Source: Cardinalis cardinalis | Lineage: Eukaryota; Chordata; Aves; Passeriformes; Cardinalidae | Assembly (NCBI GenBank): GCA_014549065.1 | Contig: JACDOX010000001.1 | Location: 7,941,736 to 8,005,735, forward strand | Length of the DNA stretch: 64,000 nt | Reading direction: 5' to 3' | In this document: piece by piece, positions 1 to 15,274 of the stretch | How the letters are laid out: every line of letters begins with the position of its first letter | How positions within the stretch are numbered: position 1 is the stretch's first letter | Notes under the pieces: generated by a model | The model's input: the letters and a program-made list of their open reading frames with translations, nothing else | Databases searched by the model: none | What the model was told of the DNA's origin: nothing | Program-made: the position numbers and the translations under genes

Positions 1-404
1 GAGCTGCTGCTGCTCAGGGTGGTAATGGAGAAAACTAATCTCAGGATACCCCAGTCCAACCTCTCTCAGGTTTGCCAACAGTAAAGACCCATTCAGAGTA
101 AAGGACAATAGATGATTTTTGGTGCCTCTCTTGCCCATGTACCAGAAGAGCCACCATTACTGTAGCATAAGTAATGATTTTTTCTCTTTTCTGTACCAGG
201 TGACTAATAGTCTAAAAAGCACTGACAAGCAGTCACCTGACTAAAAAGTACTGACAAATGAAATCTGCTCTGTTGGAGCAATCTGGGACAGCTTGGGGGG
301 CTGAGCTGGTGCAATCACCAGCAAGAGACAGCTGATCTCATCATTGTGGCTCAGAAGAGCCAAAATGACTGTCAGACAGCACTTCCATTTGTAGAGAGGC
401 AGTC

Positions 405-576
405 ACTGGAACAGGTTTCCCAGAGAAGCTGTGGATGCCCCATCCTTGGAAGTGTTCAAGGGGACAGGTTGGACGGAGCTTTAAACAGCTTGGTCTAGTG
501 GAAGATGTCCCTACCCATGGCATGAGGGCTGGTACTAGATGATCTTTAAAGTCCCTTCCAAACTGCTCTATGACTC
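405..576 (+). mobile_element. CR1 LINE 3' end fragment
   Basis: The sequence follows the 3' part of avian CR1 in sense orientation: an acaggtttcccagagaagct-like start, then a 'ccatccttggaagtgttcaa' segment, and the closing 'gatgatctttaaagtccctt' motif. It is a short 5'-truncated copy, diverged from consensus. The open frame on the opposite strand here is an artefact of the repeat. Confidence 0.85.
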
Positions 577-3500
577 CAACTACAAACCCCATCCCCATTC
601 AGCTGGAGCTCTTAAAATGGCACAAATGTTGCCAGAGCTCCTGAAGACGAAGGAATCTAGCCCCACATTGAGGTGACAAAAGAAGGAGTACCATGTAGGC
701 TTCTCTGGCTTTCCCTGTGCTGTGAGCTTACACACAAGCCTCTCACCAGGCAGTTCCATTTTGTGGGGGAGCAGATTTAATCCTNCTGCTGATTTTGCTG
801 CTGGAAGGAGCTGAGGGCAGAAGTGGCAGGGTGCCTGTACTGCTCCAGGACAGCATGCTGGGACCTGCTGCCCTGCAAGGCTCAGACACCCTTCCTGGAT
901 CAACAAGGACCAATGTGCCTACTGCACACTGGTACAGGCCTCAGAGAGAGAGCAGGAGGTCTGACCAGCTCCATAGAAAAACACTCGATTTTTTGCAGTT
1001 CAACTCAGAGTAGCTGCAGGCAGCAGAAGATCCAACTTCCCACCTATGACTTCCAGAGAGAGAATTAGAGGGAATTCTCCCTCTTAGAGAGAATTAACTT
1101 TCCATAAGGGAAGATCTCAGATGGAGAAGATGACTGCACCAATGGAAACAGTCAAGCAGGTAAGAAAAATCCATGCAAAGAAGTTGAAGTATTGATGCTT
1201 CAACCTGTTTAGGGGTGCCTTTCTCCATGTTGAATTAAAATCAAGGCTTCTGACTGATCCAGGGGTCTGCATCCCTGCTTGTGCTTGGCAGGCCATTTGA
1301 CCTGCATTTATTTGAACAGCATGTCACTTTTTAAAAGAGACAGNTGAGGGAGCCTGCTCACCTTTGCTCATACTTAGAAAGAGAATCCTGGCTTTGGTAG
1401 GAAGATGCTGATCCTCCCCCATCTGTTCCTGACTGAATAGGGGTGGAGAGGGGAAGGGGCAATAAAGGTCTCTCTGTGGTTCTACCTCTGGAAACTCAAG
1501 CTGAGGCATTGATGCTGGAGGGCAGAAAGGAAGAACGGGCATTGCTAGAGTGAGACAACAGAAAGTGAGTTTGGCCATGAAGTCTGACTAGGCTAGGAGA
1601 GGCTCACACCTGGACTTTCACAGTGAAATTTAGTTTTCTGTCTGCTTTTTTGTGTAATTTGGAAGAGATTTAAGCAGCAAGCAACGTGTGCAGACACCTA
1701 GCACAATTGTCCAAAAATATGGCACTGCCAAATGGCAGGAGGGACAGATCTTGGCCCCCAGAGCCCTGTCTCTGGCACTGTGGGGCCTTTTGATGGCAAG
1801 CAGTGAGAGGGGAGAGCTGGCAGGTACCCCACCTGAGAGCAGCTGGAAATCAGCCACACTTTTACAGCTCCTCTTCTTTCATAAGCTGACAGATGTGAAA
1901 AGACAAAGGGGTCCAACACTGAGGCCCCAGTGGGACAACATGGCATCGAGAGGTGGGTGATGCCACNTGGCCATCTGCATTTTCAGACAACTGCAAAGAA
2001 CCATTCAAAGACGCAGGCACTGGCCCTGTGGTACAGCGGTGCTTCATGTAAAGGCAGCACACACACATATGCAAACTAATCACAGAAGAACAGACAGTTT
2101 TGCTGTGTGGGTTTTTAAAAAATATATACAAGGCTGTATTTATTTTATCTTGAACTTCAGGACCTGCTTATAGCACACAGCTCAATTCAGGGAAATCCTG
2201 CTCTAAGGATTCAAGCTCTAGCCTACAGCGCAGAGGAGTGGCTGAGGGAGCATGGTAGGACAGCAGTGAGAGCATGCACAGGCTGCAGGAAGACACAACC
2301 AAATCCCCAAATCCAGGCATGCAGCAGGAGAACTGCCTGCAAAAGCTGCTGCAGGAAAATGGGATGATGTGGGCAAAACAGTCAAAATATCTCTCCAGCG
2401 ATCTTAGATATAAACATAAAAATGACTTAGAGATAATAACACNTAAGAGTTCACCCCTGAGGGAAACAGCCTAACATCTAGAACACAATGAAATAACATA
2501 ACCACTGAAACTAAAACCAGGCAACCATTGTAGTTTACTGTTAGTGACAGCACATTACTAATATCTACTGTGCGCAGAATGATGATTATGCTGCAAAGAA
2601 TATAATATAGAANACAGAAAAATGCAAGATTCATCAATACTAGAGTTTATTTAAGGCTTTGCTGTTTTGGATTTTTTTTNAACATCCACAAAACAGAGAA
2701 ACCTACAGAAACTGCAGGCAGTAGANCAGGAAAAAAAATCCCAATCCCTTCAAACCAGTCTGAATATTGGCGAGCAATGGAAACAAATGCACTAAAATCA
2801 TTAAATNTATTTCTTTTCTTGTGGGTAGTAAATGTACGGATTTCAGTAGTAAACATCTGTTAAATATACATATTTTTATTAATTAATAAAACAAGCACTT
2901 GGAGGAAAAAANCCACTAGATTCCTGTGGGACAGTAATCATCATAGAAAAATAGGTATTTACATGGATATGACTATTAAGCTTAATGTTTTTTTTCATTG
3001 TCATAATTCTATGCAATTCTGAGAGCTGTACTACAGTCATGAAATTTGGACAACTAGCTTTTTAATTTTAGAAAGTAACTCATTCTTATAATATGCTACA
3101 CTAGAAAGACTATTACATAACTTTTTTTTCAGAATATAGAAGAAAAAATTCTATCATGCTTGCCCTTTTTTTTCCCCTTAAGTTTCTGGAAAAGTGGAAC
3201 ATGAACTTACTAATGTTTATTTTAGCATGACCTAATAGTCTGTAATTTAAAGAAAAAAAAATCACAATACCATCCAGCATCTCTTTGTGGGCTTTCCATG
3301 TTTCAGATTACTTAGGTCCACTTTAAATCTTGAGAGCTCAGTTTTGGTTACTAAATGTTCCAAAGGATTCCTGGTTATANACTAAATTAAAGGAAACAAG
3401 AGCTGCCTAGAGCTAACCCATCTGATGATTGTGGTTTTATGGACTTTTTAAGAATCTCCATGGCACTGCATAGATGTTTTTCTAAAAACTTCGGAGAGAC

Positions 3501-3583
3501 TGTGATACAAATAATGCTGTTAGTGTAATTACTGTTAGAATTTTTGAAACCTGTGGAAGTGTTTTTGTGTGTTTTGGAATCAC

Positions 3584-3607
3584 ACCACCACCACCACCAC
3601 CACCACC
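3584..3607 (+). repeat. (ACC)8 trinucleotide microsatellite
   Basis: Eight perfect ACC units, followed by a short C run. It is in presumed intron sequence. Confidence 0.97.
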
Positions 3608-4349
3608 CCCCTCTTCCTCATGAATCATCTGGACCCATTTTTGAAGTAATGATGCTTTTGTGAAAACAAGCTTTGGTTACTGTTTAATCTCCATACTATT
3701 TTTATAATAAAATGCAAAGGAAATCCTGTAGATGCACATGCAAGCATGAACACACAATCTAAAGGTGCATGAGATTACACACTAACATGGTCAGGAACTA
3801 ATTTGATATTTTTAAGGAAAAGTATTTTCCTTTGCCACAGGACACCTCCAAATGAGTGTGGGTGTGAGGGCAAGATTAGTGCTACATCTAGGCTGGTATT
3901 CNATCTTCAGTAATAGCCAAAAGTACAGGACAGGTCACAGACGTGTGATATTTCTCTGGTTCTCTTGAGAACACCCATTCCTTTGATGTCAGGGACTTTC
4001 TGAACCATATGTGGTTTCTGTGTAGCAACTTTGAGCACATCACCCTTCCAAGCAATAGGCCACGATTCTCCTGGAAACCACATAATTTTTTATAATATCC
4101 ACAACATATGTTTAACAAGTCATCTCACAGGTCTCACCACCACTGATTTCATGGAGAACCTCTTATTTTTGAAGGCTCTGAATGTGCTTTCTCTCCTAAC
4201 TGCGCATGCTTTTGTTTTGAAAGGCAGTGGTCAGTATTCATCTTCCTTGCTCTGCACATGTCCACAACATTGCCCTCAATTAATTACTTCCCCAGACCAA
4301 AGTTCCAATTTACAGAAATGTTCTTTAATGGAAGCCACCTATGTAGCTC

Positions 4350-5120
4350 ATCATCTTTACTGACCTTCTCTAAGCTTCTTCTAGTTCTAATATACTTTTG
4401 AAGGCTCCAGAAATACACACAACACTTGGAAGCAACTTGAACATACACTTTTGTGAAGACATTCTCAAAATTTTTCTGTACATTTTTACTCTAATATTTG
4501 GATTGNGTTTTGGTGACCAATGAGTTCATGATCTCACAGGATCGCCAGTCACAATTCCCAAATCTTATTCCTCAATGATAATACTCAGCTCAGACTCTTA
4601 ATCCAATATATAAAAGGGATTGTTCTGCCTAGTTATCCTTCTTAGTTATCATCATAATTTATCTACACTGAATCTTATCACCCATTTTGTTGCACAGTCC
4701 TCAGCACTTTAATGTCCTTCCATTGCTCTCCACAGCTAGCCCTCCTCTTCACAGCAAAGTTGCTCACCCAACTACTCATNCCCTTACTGATCCCATTCAT
4801 GAACAGATCTCTGGAAATTAACTGGGACCCTCCTTTAACTGAGAACTGGCCTTCTACTTCTACTCTTTGATGGTACCTCTTAAACTGTCATTACTTGTGC
4901 AAAGACCTCCCCTCTTATATAATCTTAGTTTCCTTAAAAAGTTTTTTTGATAAAGTTCACTTTGCTTTTTGAACCAGAACATCTTCTTGCTGATCCTCCC
5001 AAAAACTCCAATTGCCCAAATTCTTCTTTGACTCTTCTCAAATTATCATTCCTATGCAGCTGGCCACCAATGCTATGCTTTATTACAGCATCTACCAACC
5101 AAATACAGATTTCAGATTTG
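4350..5120 (-). mobile_element. Ancient CR1/L3-like LINE relic (antisense)
   Basis: Phrases of the old CR1/L3 family are recognisable in antisense. There is a 'ttctaatatacttttgaagg' region followed by a 'cacaacacttggaagcaact' region. Further on come a 'catgaacagatctctgg' region and a stretch around 4,850-4,950 matching the tract with 'ctactctttg', 'cctcccctcttat' and 'cttagtttccttaaaaag'. Divergence is high, so the edges are approximate. It is much older than the other CR1 copies in the window. Confidence 0.6.
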
Positions 5121-8100
5121 CCTGGTACAGGCCTGCCTGGCCCAGACTACCCCTGAAACCATGATTTTCCATATTTGCATTTCAGAAGATTTTTCTGAAC
5201 CTGAATACTCGAGCATGTACCATTTAGACAATGTAATTAGGTTGCAGTGCACAAATAGATTGGTGTTAGAAGTTTTGCTTTTTGGGTNACCTAACAAATC
5301 ATAACTAAAGATGTTTTTAACAGTTTCAGCTATCATTCAAGTGAAAGGGTTACTGTTGCTCTAGTCCTGCTAGTTAACACAAGCTCAAACAAGAGGGGCA
5401 AATGGGTGGTTGAAAAAAATCTCAATANGTTACAGAAGCTGCAAGCACTGTGCTAGGACAAGGCTTTCCACAGGAGCTGATTTCTCTCATGATGCTACAC
5501 TAGACGGTTGAGAAGATCAATTCGGGAACAAAACCAAACTCATGCAGGACAGATATAAAGTGACTGAGAGACAGGGTAGTCTCCCCACTACATAACACCA
5601 CATCCCGGGTATAGGTGGCAACCATGCAGTAGTGCAAAGCCTGTAGCAGAAGCCCAGTCCTGCCTAGAGTCACACTCTGGAAACAACATCGCCTGGAGGC
5701 AAAACCTGTGACAAGGTTTAGCACTGCTTTATTGTAACCTTGGATTTCTTTCAACCATATTATTTATTGGAGCTATTCCAACTGAAATGCTGATGATCCT
5801 GGTTGCCCTGCTTCCTCTACCTCTTATCCCAGCCCTCAAAGAAAGGCAACAAGTAAGAAAGAGTGACCTANATCCAAGCAGTCACTTCCAATACAACCTA
5901 CAGTCAAGGAACTGCTGTTCTATCTGAAAAGAACATCCTTCACAGATTATTGCAGCTTTACAGTAAATAGGAAGTGTTACATCTAGCCACGATTGGTTTT
6001 GCCACTACTGCTACAACTGTGATGCTGGATGATGGTATCAATGACCTTATGAGCTAAAACACAAAAGCCTTAGGGAAGGTTAACTGAAAATGCAGAATAC
6101 TTAAGGTAAAACCAAAGCAAATCCCTCTTCAAAGGTGCAACCAGTGAGCCTTTCTGAAGCTGCACAGCACAGACACCAAATGTATTTCTGACTCTGTTCA
6201 TGTACCAGCTTTGTGCAATGCTGTTAGTACACACCTAAACAGCTTACCCTGACTAGAGTGACTATTCAGAGCCCCCACCATCTCTGCTGCTACCAGAGCA
6301 TCGTTGTGAACAAGGTAAGTACATAGCTCTGNATTTGTTCCCATTTTCCATTTGGCATGTTGAGCATTCTGCTTCAGAGCACTGTGATGCCATGCAATGC
6401 AATTTGGGATGCACATCTCAATGCATAAGAATTCTGAGATTTGATGCCAGATTANTGAACAACTAAAAGCAGTCATGCATAATTCAGAGCTACACAACTG
6501 AACACTGTAGTGGGAGATAAGGCAGGCAGTTAGTATCCAGAATAGCCACCCGGATTACAATATTTGGATTCAGGTGACCAGAAGCAACAACTGGTTCAGT
6601 TTCAGCCAGCAAAGCCAGAATCTGCTAGAAGTCCACATAGATTTTGTCCTGGAGCTACACCAACAGAAAACCATTTTGGGAGCTCCTGTCAGCCTGATGA
6701 AATGTCCTAATGATGTGGTNACCAAACAACTTTACCATTAATTCACAAGATAATCAATCATGTTATTGGCAGGACAAGCAAGCCAGGAAGGCTAACAGTA
6801 GCACAGGATTTCTCCATGTCATGTCAAGGGACAGGGATAGGGTTCCCTGCTGTCACAGAAACAGGTTGTGAAATGCATACATGTTCCCCTACTCTGTCCC
6901 AGCTCCATCCCCAAACACACTGGCTTAAGACTTTCTCAGTCTTACTGGACACAGTTTACTACAGTAAGCATTCACCAACACTGGCTGATCTACAATGAAA
7001 GACCCGGATTTCCTGAAATGTAAATTTTATCCTCCATAGTCTAAGACACCAGACTACTTACAAGCTCTCTTTTTTGTAAAAACAACTTTGTAGACTCTGC
7101 TTCCCTGATTTCAAGCCTACATTAAGTGATGTGAGAAAAACACATGCAAGATTTNGCCTTGAACAGCTGCAAACTGCTAGTAGGGCAGGCTTCCAGAAAG
7201 GTGGAAGGAAGATGGTGACAAAAAAGATGGAATAAAAATAGTCTTATGACTGTATGGTATGCATCAATGTTTCATGCACGTTATGGGAAAAAATCCTGGA
7301 GGGCAGATGGAAACATGAAATAGAGATGCTTTTGTGAATCCCGGAGAATGTCTTCCTCTAAAGTGCTCTCCAATAAGATGCTTGGGCTCCTTTCACGCTG
7401 TGGGAAAGTAGCTCTAGGCTAGCAAAAAAAATTTGCATTCAAAAAGGTATGTTTAGTTTAATTTTATTTTTAAAAAGTTGTGAAGAGATGAATTTTACAA
7501 CAGTTGTGTGTTCAATTAATTTTTCAAACAGGTGTTTAAGCAAATGGATTTATTTATNGATTTAGCTGATGGTGATTTTTTTTCAGTGAAAAATAATAAC
7601 CTTAAAAACAAAGCAAGTCTTGCACAGAGTGCTCCTCTAGAGGGTACACACAAGAATCAGAGTAGTCAGGAAACATTTCAGCTCAACTGACATAGTGGTC
7701 TCAATCTGAAATACTTTCTGTGTTTTGCAGGGTGTTGGAGATAAAATGCTTGACCAGTGTTTTGTTAGAACTGTTTAAGTTTAGCACTTTTGCACTGCCT
7801 GTTTCTTGTCCCCTTCCAGAAATGCATAATCCATCACAATCTTCTGGGGGTTCTCCAGGAAACCCTCCTTTCACCATTCTGCCTTTGCTGAGCTGACAAT
7901 TTCAAGGTTCAGATCCACCTTTTGTTTATCTTCTGAAATCTGATGGCTATCTTTTAGCTATTAATTCCCTCTTCATATGGGCTGCAGCTTTTTTATGTGC
8001 TAAGAGAAATGAGAAAAAATAAAGATGTTACTAGCCACCGCACTCAACACAAAGCCTATTTTAGTACTGCTAACTAGTTTCTTCCCTCATGACCACATTT

Positions 8101-11100
8101 AGATTCTTTTCTTCCAGTTTCTCTTTTCACCGTGTGCCCTTCAAAACTGCAAGACGCTTTCCAAATTACTTCCGCATACTACATATGCTGTTGTAGGTTT
8201 TTCTGAGGCATACGTAATGGGGTAAGTTGCTTGCTATTGTTTCAAACCTTGAAATGGTCAGACACTGTTGGATAGGGCATTTGAGTATAAAGGGTTCTGC
8301 TTTTGGTTGTTTGTTTTTGTTTTTTTTGTTTGGATTTAAAGAAAAAACTAGTATGTATTACATATTTNACTGCATACATGGGAAACTAGCTGTCGTTATG
8401 CTGAAGGGCAGCACTCCCTAACAAATTCCTGGGAGACCTAAGGACATCATTTATAAAGACAACAGGCAAACTGTGATAATGCACTGCAAGGTTACCTATC
8501 AACAGCTTCATCCAGGAGTGTNAGAGGACCATTTCCTTAGAGGGGAAAAAAAGCCAGACCCCCAAACAAACAACCCAATGCCTCCTTTACCGGCACTTTT
8601 TGTGTCAAACCCCCCCTCTTACACACTATTTTCACTCCTTTTATGGCTCCTGAAGATTACTGTAAAATACACTGTGAAATTAAGAAATTTCTGCTGCAGC
8701 TTTTAGATCTACACAAACTCATTTTACTACACAGAAAATACAGAATAGCCACAGAGTTCAAAATTCTTTGTGTACTTCACCTTGAGTAAAGATTGAGCAC
8801 AGAAATGAAACTCTGCAACAGCACAGCTTTGTATTTGAGACTGCTCTAGGATGAATAAACACTCTGAGCATGACTAAGGTCTGGAGCAGGGGGGCAGCAT
8901 AACCAAAGCTGGGGAAGGCTGTGATTAGCGAGGAGGAAATGACAGATCAAATCAGTAGAGAAAGAAGGCAGAAAAGTGTGAATCATGTCTGGGACTTGGC
9001 ACAGCAAAGAAATACATCATTAAAGCTTTGAAGTAGGACTGATGAGAAGATGACATTTTGCTGAGGGGAACAAGAGTGAAGAAAAAAGCATGCAAAAGTA
9101 TCAAAAAGTGTGATTGAGAGCTCTTGCAATTGTGGAGTCAGGTACTGGACAAACTACAAAACATGAGTCAGCAGCACAGATGTGACAGACTGACTGGGAG
9201 GAAGGCAAACCAACACTTGCTAAGCTGAAGGATGTCACACGGGAAGGGGTGCAGGCAGCAGCAGGAGGAAGCAGTCCCATACAACACTATCCATTCTCTA
9301 TGNCTGTGCACATCCCCTGAACACATGACTCCCTCCAGCCTTCAAACTATCTCCCCTTGCACCCAACCTGAGGAAGAGANCTCCAGGGAGCATGGAGGTG
9401 AGCCATGCCACGGCTTCAGCTCAGCTGGGACAGGCAACTCCTTGCTGTGTCTAACTGGGCTGAGCNGCTTTCTGCCTTCTCCACAGCCTCAGGGCCCCCA
9501 AGGCAGGGAGCAGGCAGTGAGCTCCATGGTGACACCAACACCAAGAGAAGGGTCAGCANTCTCCTTCTGGAGATCTCTAGGTTTTCCCAATAGGGCAAGG
9601 TAGGTACGGGACAGAGTTGCAAAGATTTGGACAGTGAGGATAACTGATCTGGGCAGCTAAGACAATTTGATGCTATTCCTCATTAAATGGGTCTTTTANA
9701 CAGAAGGTACAGAGCACAGAGAACAAGGGGAAGGAGTAGACATGGGAAGTATCAGGNAGCTGATACAGGAAAGTTTCTGAGAAGTCCTTCCGTATAGCTG
9801 GACTGGTAAGAAGGCAAGGCTAGCTGAGCAAAGACCAGGGAGAGGGGTAGGAGACAGTAAAGGTTGATATTCTAGATGACAGAATAAGAGAAATGAAAGG
9901 ATGGAGGGACANTAGCTGGAGTGAAGAAGTTTAGAGATGGTCAGTAAATGACAGCACATCTGTGTGGATGAGGAGCTCACAGAAAATAAATGAAACAGGA
10001 GTCTGACATATGTTTGAGAATGACTGAGTTAAATTGCAAGGGAAAAGCTGCTACCTGAGTGATGGAGTGATGCTCCAGAAAAAGTAGTTTAAACCCTCCT
10101 GTGAAGTTATTTTGCAATTGGGCATGCAATACTTACCGGATCAGTTTCCTCCTCCAGCCTCCACAGGATCCTGTAGCTGTTTCTTGGGTATTGTTCACAG
10201 CTGAGGAGACTGCTTTGCAGATNACCCAGGCCAGGAGGGCACTATGGTATAGGTGAGGCTACAGACTCTTTTTTTTTTGCTGGCTTGTTGTGTTTTTTTT
10301 TTTTAATTCATTTACCTCAGGCCTCTGTTGTGGCACTGTGTACCATCTGAGAGAAAAATATTCACTCCTGGATTTGGTGGCAATGCCACTTGCAAAACCA
10401 CAGCCCTGAGCTTGTATGAGGGCACTGATCAAGAATCCTGCTGAGTTTCTTTGTCTTCTGCTATATCCTTTGTGGTCTCTTGTGCTGATTCATTTCCAAG
10501 GCCAGGTCCAGGTGTGTTTTCTCTCCTTCATTTATGTGTGTACCTGTACCTGCCCATCCCGTTATGATTCATACCCAGGCTCAGTCATATATGAACTGGA
10601 GGCCACCAGAGCCTTAGCAGACCCTTCAAAACCAGTATATTATTATAACCAACTTTCTCACAACCTCCACCACAAAAACCAGCACTCTTGCCTACCTGCC
10701 AACATGTATGGAGNATCTACCTCTACTCAGAATGATCCTGGAGTAAAGCACGACATGGGTAGTAAGCCAGGTGGGAAGAAATAAGAACTCCACTGCATTA
10801 TAAACAATCCAAAGAAACTTTGAGTGGAACCCAGCTCGCCACAACAAGCATTTACTACAGTAAATACTCCTTTGTGATGCAACATTGAGAATTCAGTTCA
10901 GCATGGACACATGATGCTGTAAGAGGAACTGCACTGTATTCAAGGTAACATCCTACTGGGGACTAAGCCATAGTGAATTGGATTTGTTAATTATTTCTCA
11001 GTAATCATCAGCCTAGAAATTCTTTCTCACTTCATCCATTAAAAGTTCACAAAGGGACAATCCTACCTATTGTCTGCTTGAGTGAATCCTGTGTTTCCAT

Positions 11101-14100
11101 ACTTACAAAAGGAAAACAGAAGTAAAGAATGGAAATGCAGTGAATTTTACATGCAGCTTCTGTTTGTTAGAGAAAAACCTTTTTCAGCATATAAGAAGAA
11201 TTTCATAATGAAAAAAAACCCAACAACAAAAACCCCACAATGGGTTATTCCTCATCCTCTACCTTTAAGAGATTAACAGATAACACAAAGAGATATGTAA
11301 TTACTGTATTCAAGCATCTTCTGTAAGCCACTAAGACACCAAAGGAATGGGTCAGATGGACATGCACATTTCAGATCTGCTAAGTCCTGGTCCCATCTCT
11401 CTCACATACTCTTCTATAACTTTGAGAAAAGCAGCTAAGGCATATCAGCTTACACATTTTTATCAATTTCCAGTCCTTGCTTAAAGAAAGAAACAAAACT
11501 ACTTAACCAAATCCAGCCTACCTCTCTGTCAAGTCTTCCCTCCTCTCCCAACAAGACCCATGCATTCCTTGTTTCTAAAGTGCAGCCCCAACCACCGNGT
11601 TCTTTCAGAGCCTCCACTGCCCATGAGCAGCTGCAGAGCCACACTCCTCCTTCCAAGGCTTCCCTGCTCTGGTGGCAAAACCCAAGGAATCACTTCAGCT
11701 CCTTGCTGCCAAAGCAGGTAGGTCACTGTGCATCGCAAACTGAGTCTCGGAGATTTCTATCAGATGCACAGGCTGTTCTTTGTTTACAAAGGCTTGGATA
11801 TTAAGAAGACACCACTATAAAAAGGAGGAGTATTTATTTACAGATATCATTAGCAATTTACAAGAAAATGAAACAAATAGGTCACATAGGAACAGCTGAA
11901 GCACTGAGCAGCTAACTGGATGTTTCAGCTATCGAAAATTCAGTATTGCATCAAATGTTGTAAGAGAGCGACAGATCACAAATGCCAAGTTAGTCATTTT
12001 CAGTAACAGTTCTCATGGAATTTTTTCCTTCTAAATAATCAAAACAATTGGTCATTGGTCCTTATAAGGAAAAGTGCCATACCAAACAGAATTTCATAAA
12101 ATACAGCTGTTTTAACTTCACAGTTCCCTCCAGCATATCCGCAGCACCTGAATTTTGAAGCTGCATTTTTATGCTTCTGTCTTTGTTGTTTTGGTTTTTA
12201 AGTTTTATTTTTTTTAACAAGATAACAAGATAAAACTATTAAAATTATTGGCAGTGGAGTAACTTGTTCAGATTCAGAGTAAAAGGTTTCATCTGTTCTT
12301 ATGATAGAGAGACTCAATAAAGCCACAGCATAGCAAATTTTAAACAAATAAACAGCCACAACTTGTTTTTTAACAGCAAAGTATTAGCCTGTGAGATTAA
12401 TTGCCAGAAGGTAGCTTACAGTCAGACAGACAAGATTTACATAGATAACTGGGATCATCCAAAATTATAATATGATTTCAACAGGGCTTCAGGAAAATAT
12501 AATAGCAACCCTCTTTTTCCAGGACAAAACACAAATCAGCAGAGAGTTAAATAAGAGAGGACCTTCTCCTCTGTATCTTACAGTTATACCACCCCGAGGC
12601 ATCTGATAGCACCTAATATCAAGACAAAATACAGGACTAAACAGAACAGTAGTCAGAATTCCTGTGTTGTACCAGATCTAGAGAGGATAACAGCTTTGTG
12701 GACTCCAAACAGCAGCCTCCCATCTCCCCAGAGCATCTTTTAAAACATGCAGTCTAGCTTGCCTCGAGTCAGCAAAGTATAAGTTTTAAAACCTCGGGCA
12801 CTGGGATACCCGCCAAGTCACAACAAATATGTATACATAATCTAATCTANTTAAATTCAGAGTGGAAACTCAGTGCCCTTCAGGTATATCCCTCAAGGCT
12901 ACGAATAGTATGCTTGTCAGACAGGATGAAGTTTTCCTGTGTAAGTAATAACTGAGTGCTTCTGGCATCTAACCACACCTCCCAGCTTCATCCAAACCCC
13001 AAGATCAGGGAGGGAGGAGTCATCAGCATGAAGGTGAGGAGGTTTGGAAGTAGGGGCAAAATGAGAGTAAGGAAGAGGAAACCGAGACAAATTACAGTGG
13101 ATTAGGAACAACAAGGCTCTCTTAATAAAACAGTTATAAGAAAGCTCTCTTTTCCCTTCACCTGTGGCAGATGAAAAATTGGTTAAAAAAAATCCCCAAA
13201 ACAGCGATTCCCATGAAGAGAAGGGANCCTAAAAAGTGAAACAATGCAAAGTAGAGGCAAAGCAGCAGAGTTAATGAATTGCAAGGCAATGCTGCAGACA
13301 GGATTTTTCACATCATTGGTATGGTCACNTTATCTTAGGGAAAAGTGGCTAGAAAGAAAGCCAATGAAATCCTTTGAAGCCTGTAAAGGCTTCTACTGCA
13401 AAAAATAAAAATAACAAAACAAAAATCAAAACAGTTTAGGATACAGACAAATGTAAACACACAGAGGCACCTGTTGACAGCAAAAAGCAGCAACTGTTGT
13501 CTTCTGAAATGACGGAATACAACTATTTTTCTTTAAAAGCAGGTGACTGACATTGAGTATGGAATTTCATACTGCACTTGTTTCTGTGACCTATGAACCC
13601 TCTGTTAAGAAAAGCTAAACAACTGGATAAATTTTAATAAGAGATCTTTGCATTTGGACTCTAGAATAAAGATTTCACTGGCCTTACTTCCTACCACTAA
13701 CCAATCTCTTAAAATATAGTATCTACTAATCCTTTAAACACTTGGTTTAATAGCACATGATAACAACAGCTTTATCTGAAGCAGATCTAGCGTGCTCTAT
13801 GCTACTTATTTTAGCAGGTTTTTTTTCCTTTACTTCTNTCAGATAATGTTACAATTATAAATTTCAAACTGCAAATGCCCTACTTACTGNAATCTGAGTA
13901 CCAGAGGGAGGAAAGGGAGATGTGGAGAATCATGCTCATTCCACCAGTATTTGTAACTGCCCACACGAGCAGTCTTCAAGAAAAAAAGCAATACCTGTGA
14001 ACACGAAGCTGGGATTCATGACCAGCTAAAGCTGAGTAATACAGTCTGACAGCAGGGCAGCCACCCAAGCCTTCTATCAGTAAGAACACATGAAAAAGTA

Positions 14101-15274
14101 ACACGCAGCAACTTGGCCGTAAAAATGACATTTCTTTCCTGCCTCCTATCGCCTCACAGAACTGTGCCAGAGCAAAGGAAGGTGTGCATCCCCTTCTGCA
14201 GGAAGAGCTGGAAGCTCATCTTACTAAACCACACTTGCTACATATCATCAACCACACACAATACACTTATTTATGACCTGCAGCTTCCATCCCTCTTCCC
14301 AAACTCACCCAGTCCTGCCACCTTGCACAAGCTGCCACCATGACTAGTGCTGGCGGGAAACATCTGCTAAAGAAAAGGGTACAAAACGGTCAAAAAGAGC
14401 TAGGGTTATGCAAATGAATGGCCGAGAAAAAAAGACTCACTACCAAAACAGGTACAATGAATGGCCTGATGATTTCAACATGTTTCTTTCTGAAATCATT
14501 TGCTTCCTTACCAAAGCAGGAGATGCTTTTGGAGGAGCCTTTCCCAAATGAAAACACAAGAATGTATCAAACATTTACATTTTAATTTCTCACTGCTACC
14601 CTATACTTGTCACCACAACTTTGAGGTTTGTACCCAAAAGGCTGTACTTGACAAGATGAGGGCTGATACTTCCCTTGAATTACACACAAACCAGCACTCT
14701 GAGGCATCAACTTTTCAAAACAAAACAAACCTCAACACAAAACAAAACAAATCCCTGAAAAAATTGCTCAGAATAGATATAGCTACGGTAAAGATAATTG
14801 CTGTTAGTTAACCTCAAGGCCTGATCCGTCATCAGATTTGATAGCTGCCTTGGCAAGCAACTTCAGCAGTTACCTTCTCATCTCTGGATCTAATCCCAAA
14901 AGCAAAGCAGCCATCTCCAGAATTAGGTAGCTCCACCAAAGCAAGCGCCTTGTTTACGGGGTCAAGCATAGGCAGAGGCAACCATGCCCAACCAAGATGC
15001 CAAGCTGGCCAGACACAAGCCACCCCCTTGCTGGATGCCAGATCATGCAGCAGAAGCAGCTGAGNTTTTCAGCTTTTCATCCATGAGCAGCTCAGAGGCA
15101 GGGGTAACAGCTCTGGCACAGCATCTTGGCTAATGCTTTGGGATCAGAGATGGACACATCTGTCCAGCTGTCACGCTGAAGACAGCACACATCAGCACTC
15201 TGTTAGTTTGCCCAGAACTTAGTTATTTTCAGCATGCCTCCACACTGACACAGTTCAGTGCTTCTTCCTCCTTT

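Noticed and set aside
341..598. 85-codon minus-strand frame
   Set aside because: It is the reverse strand of a CR1 3' fragment.
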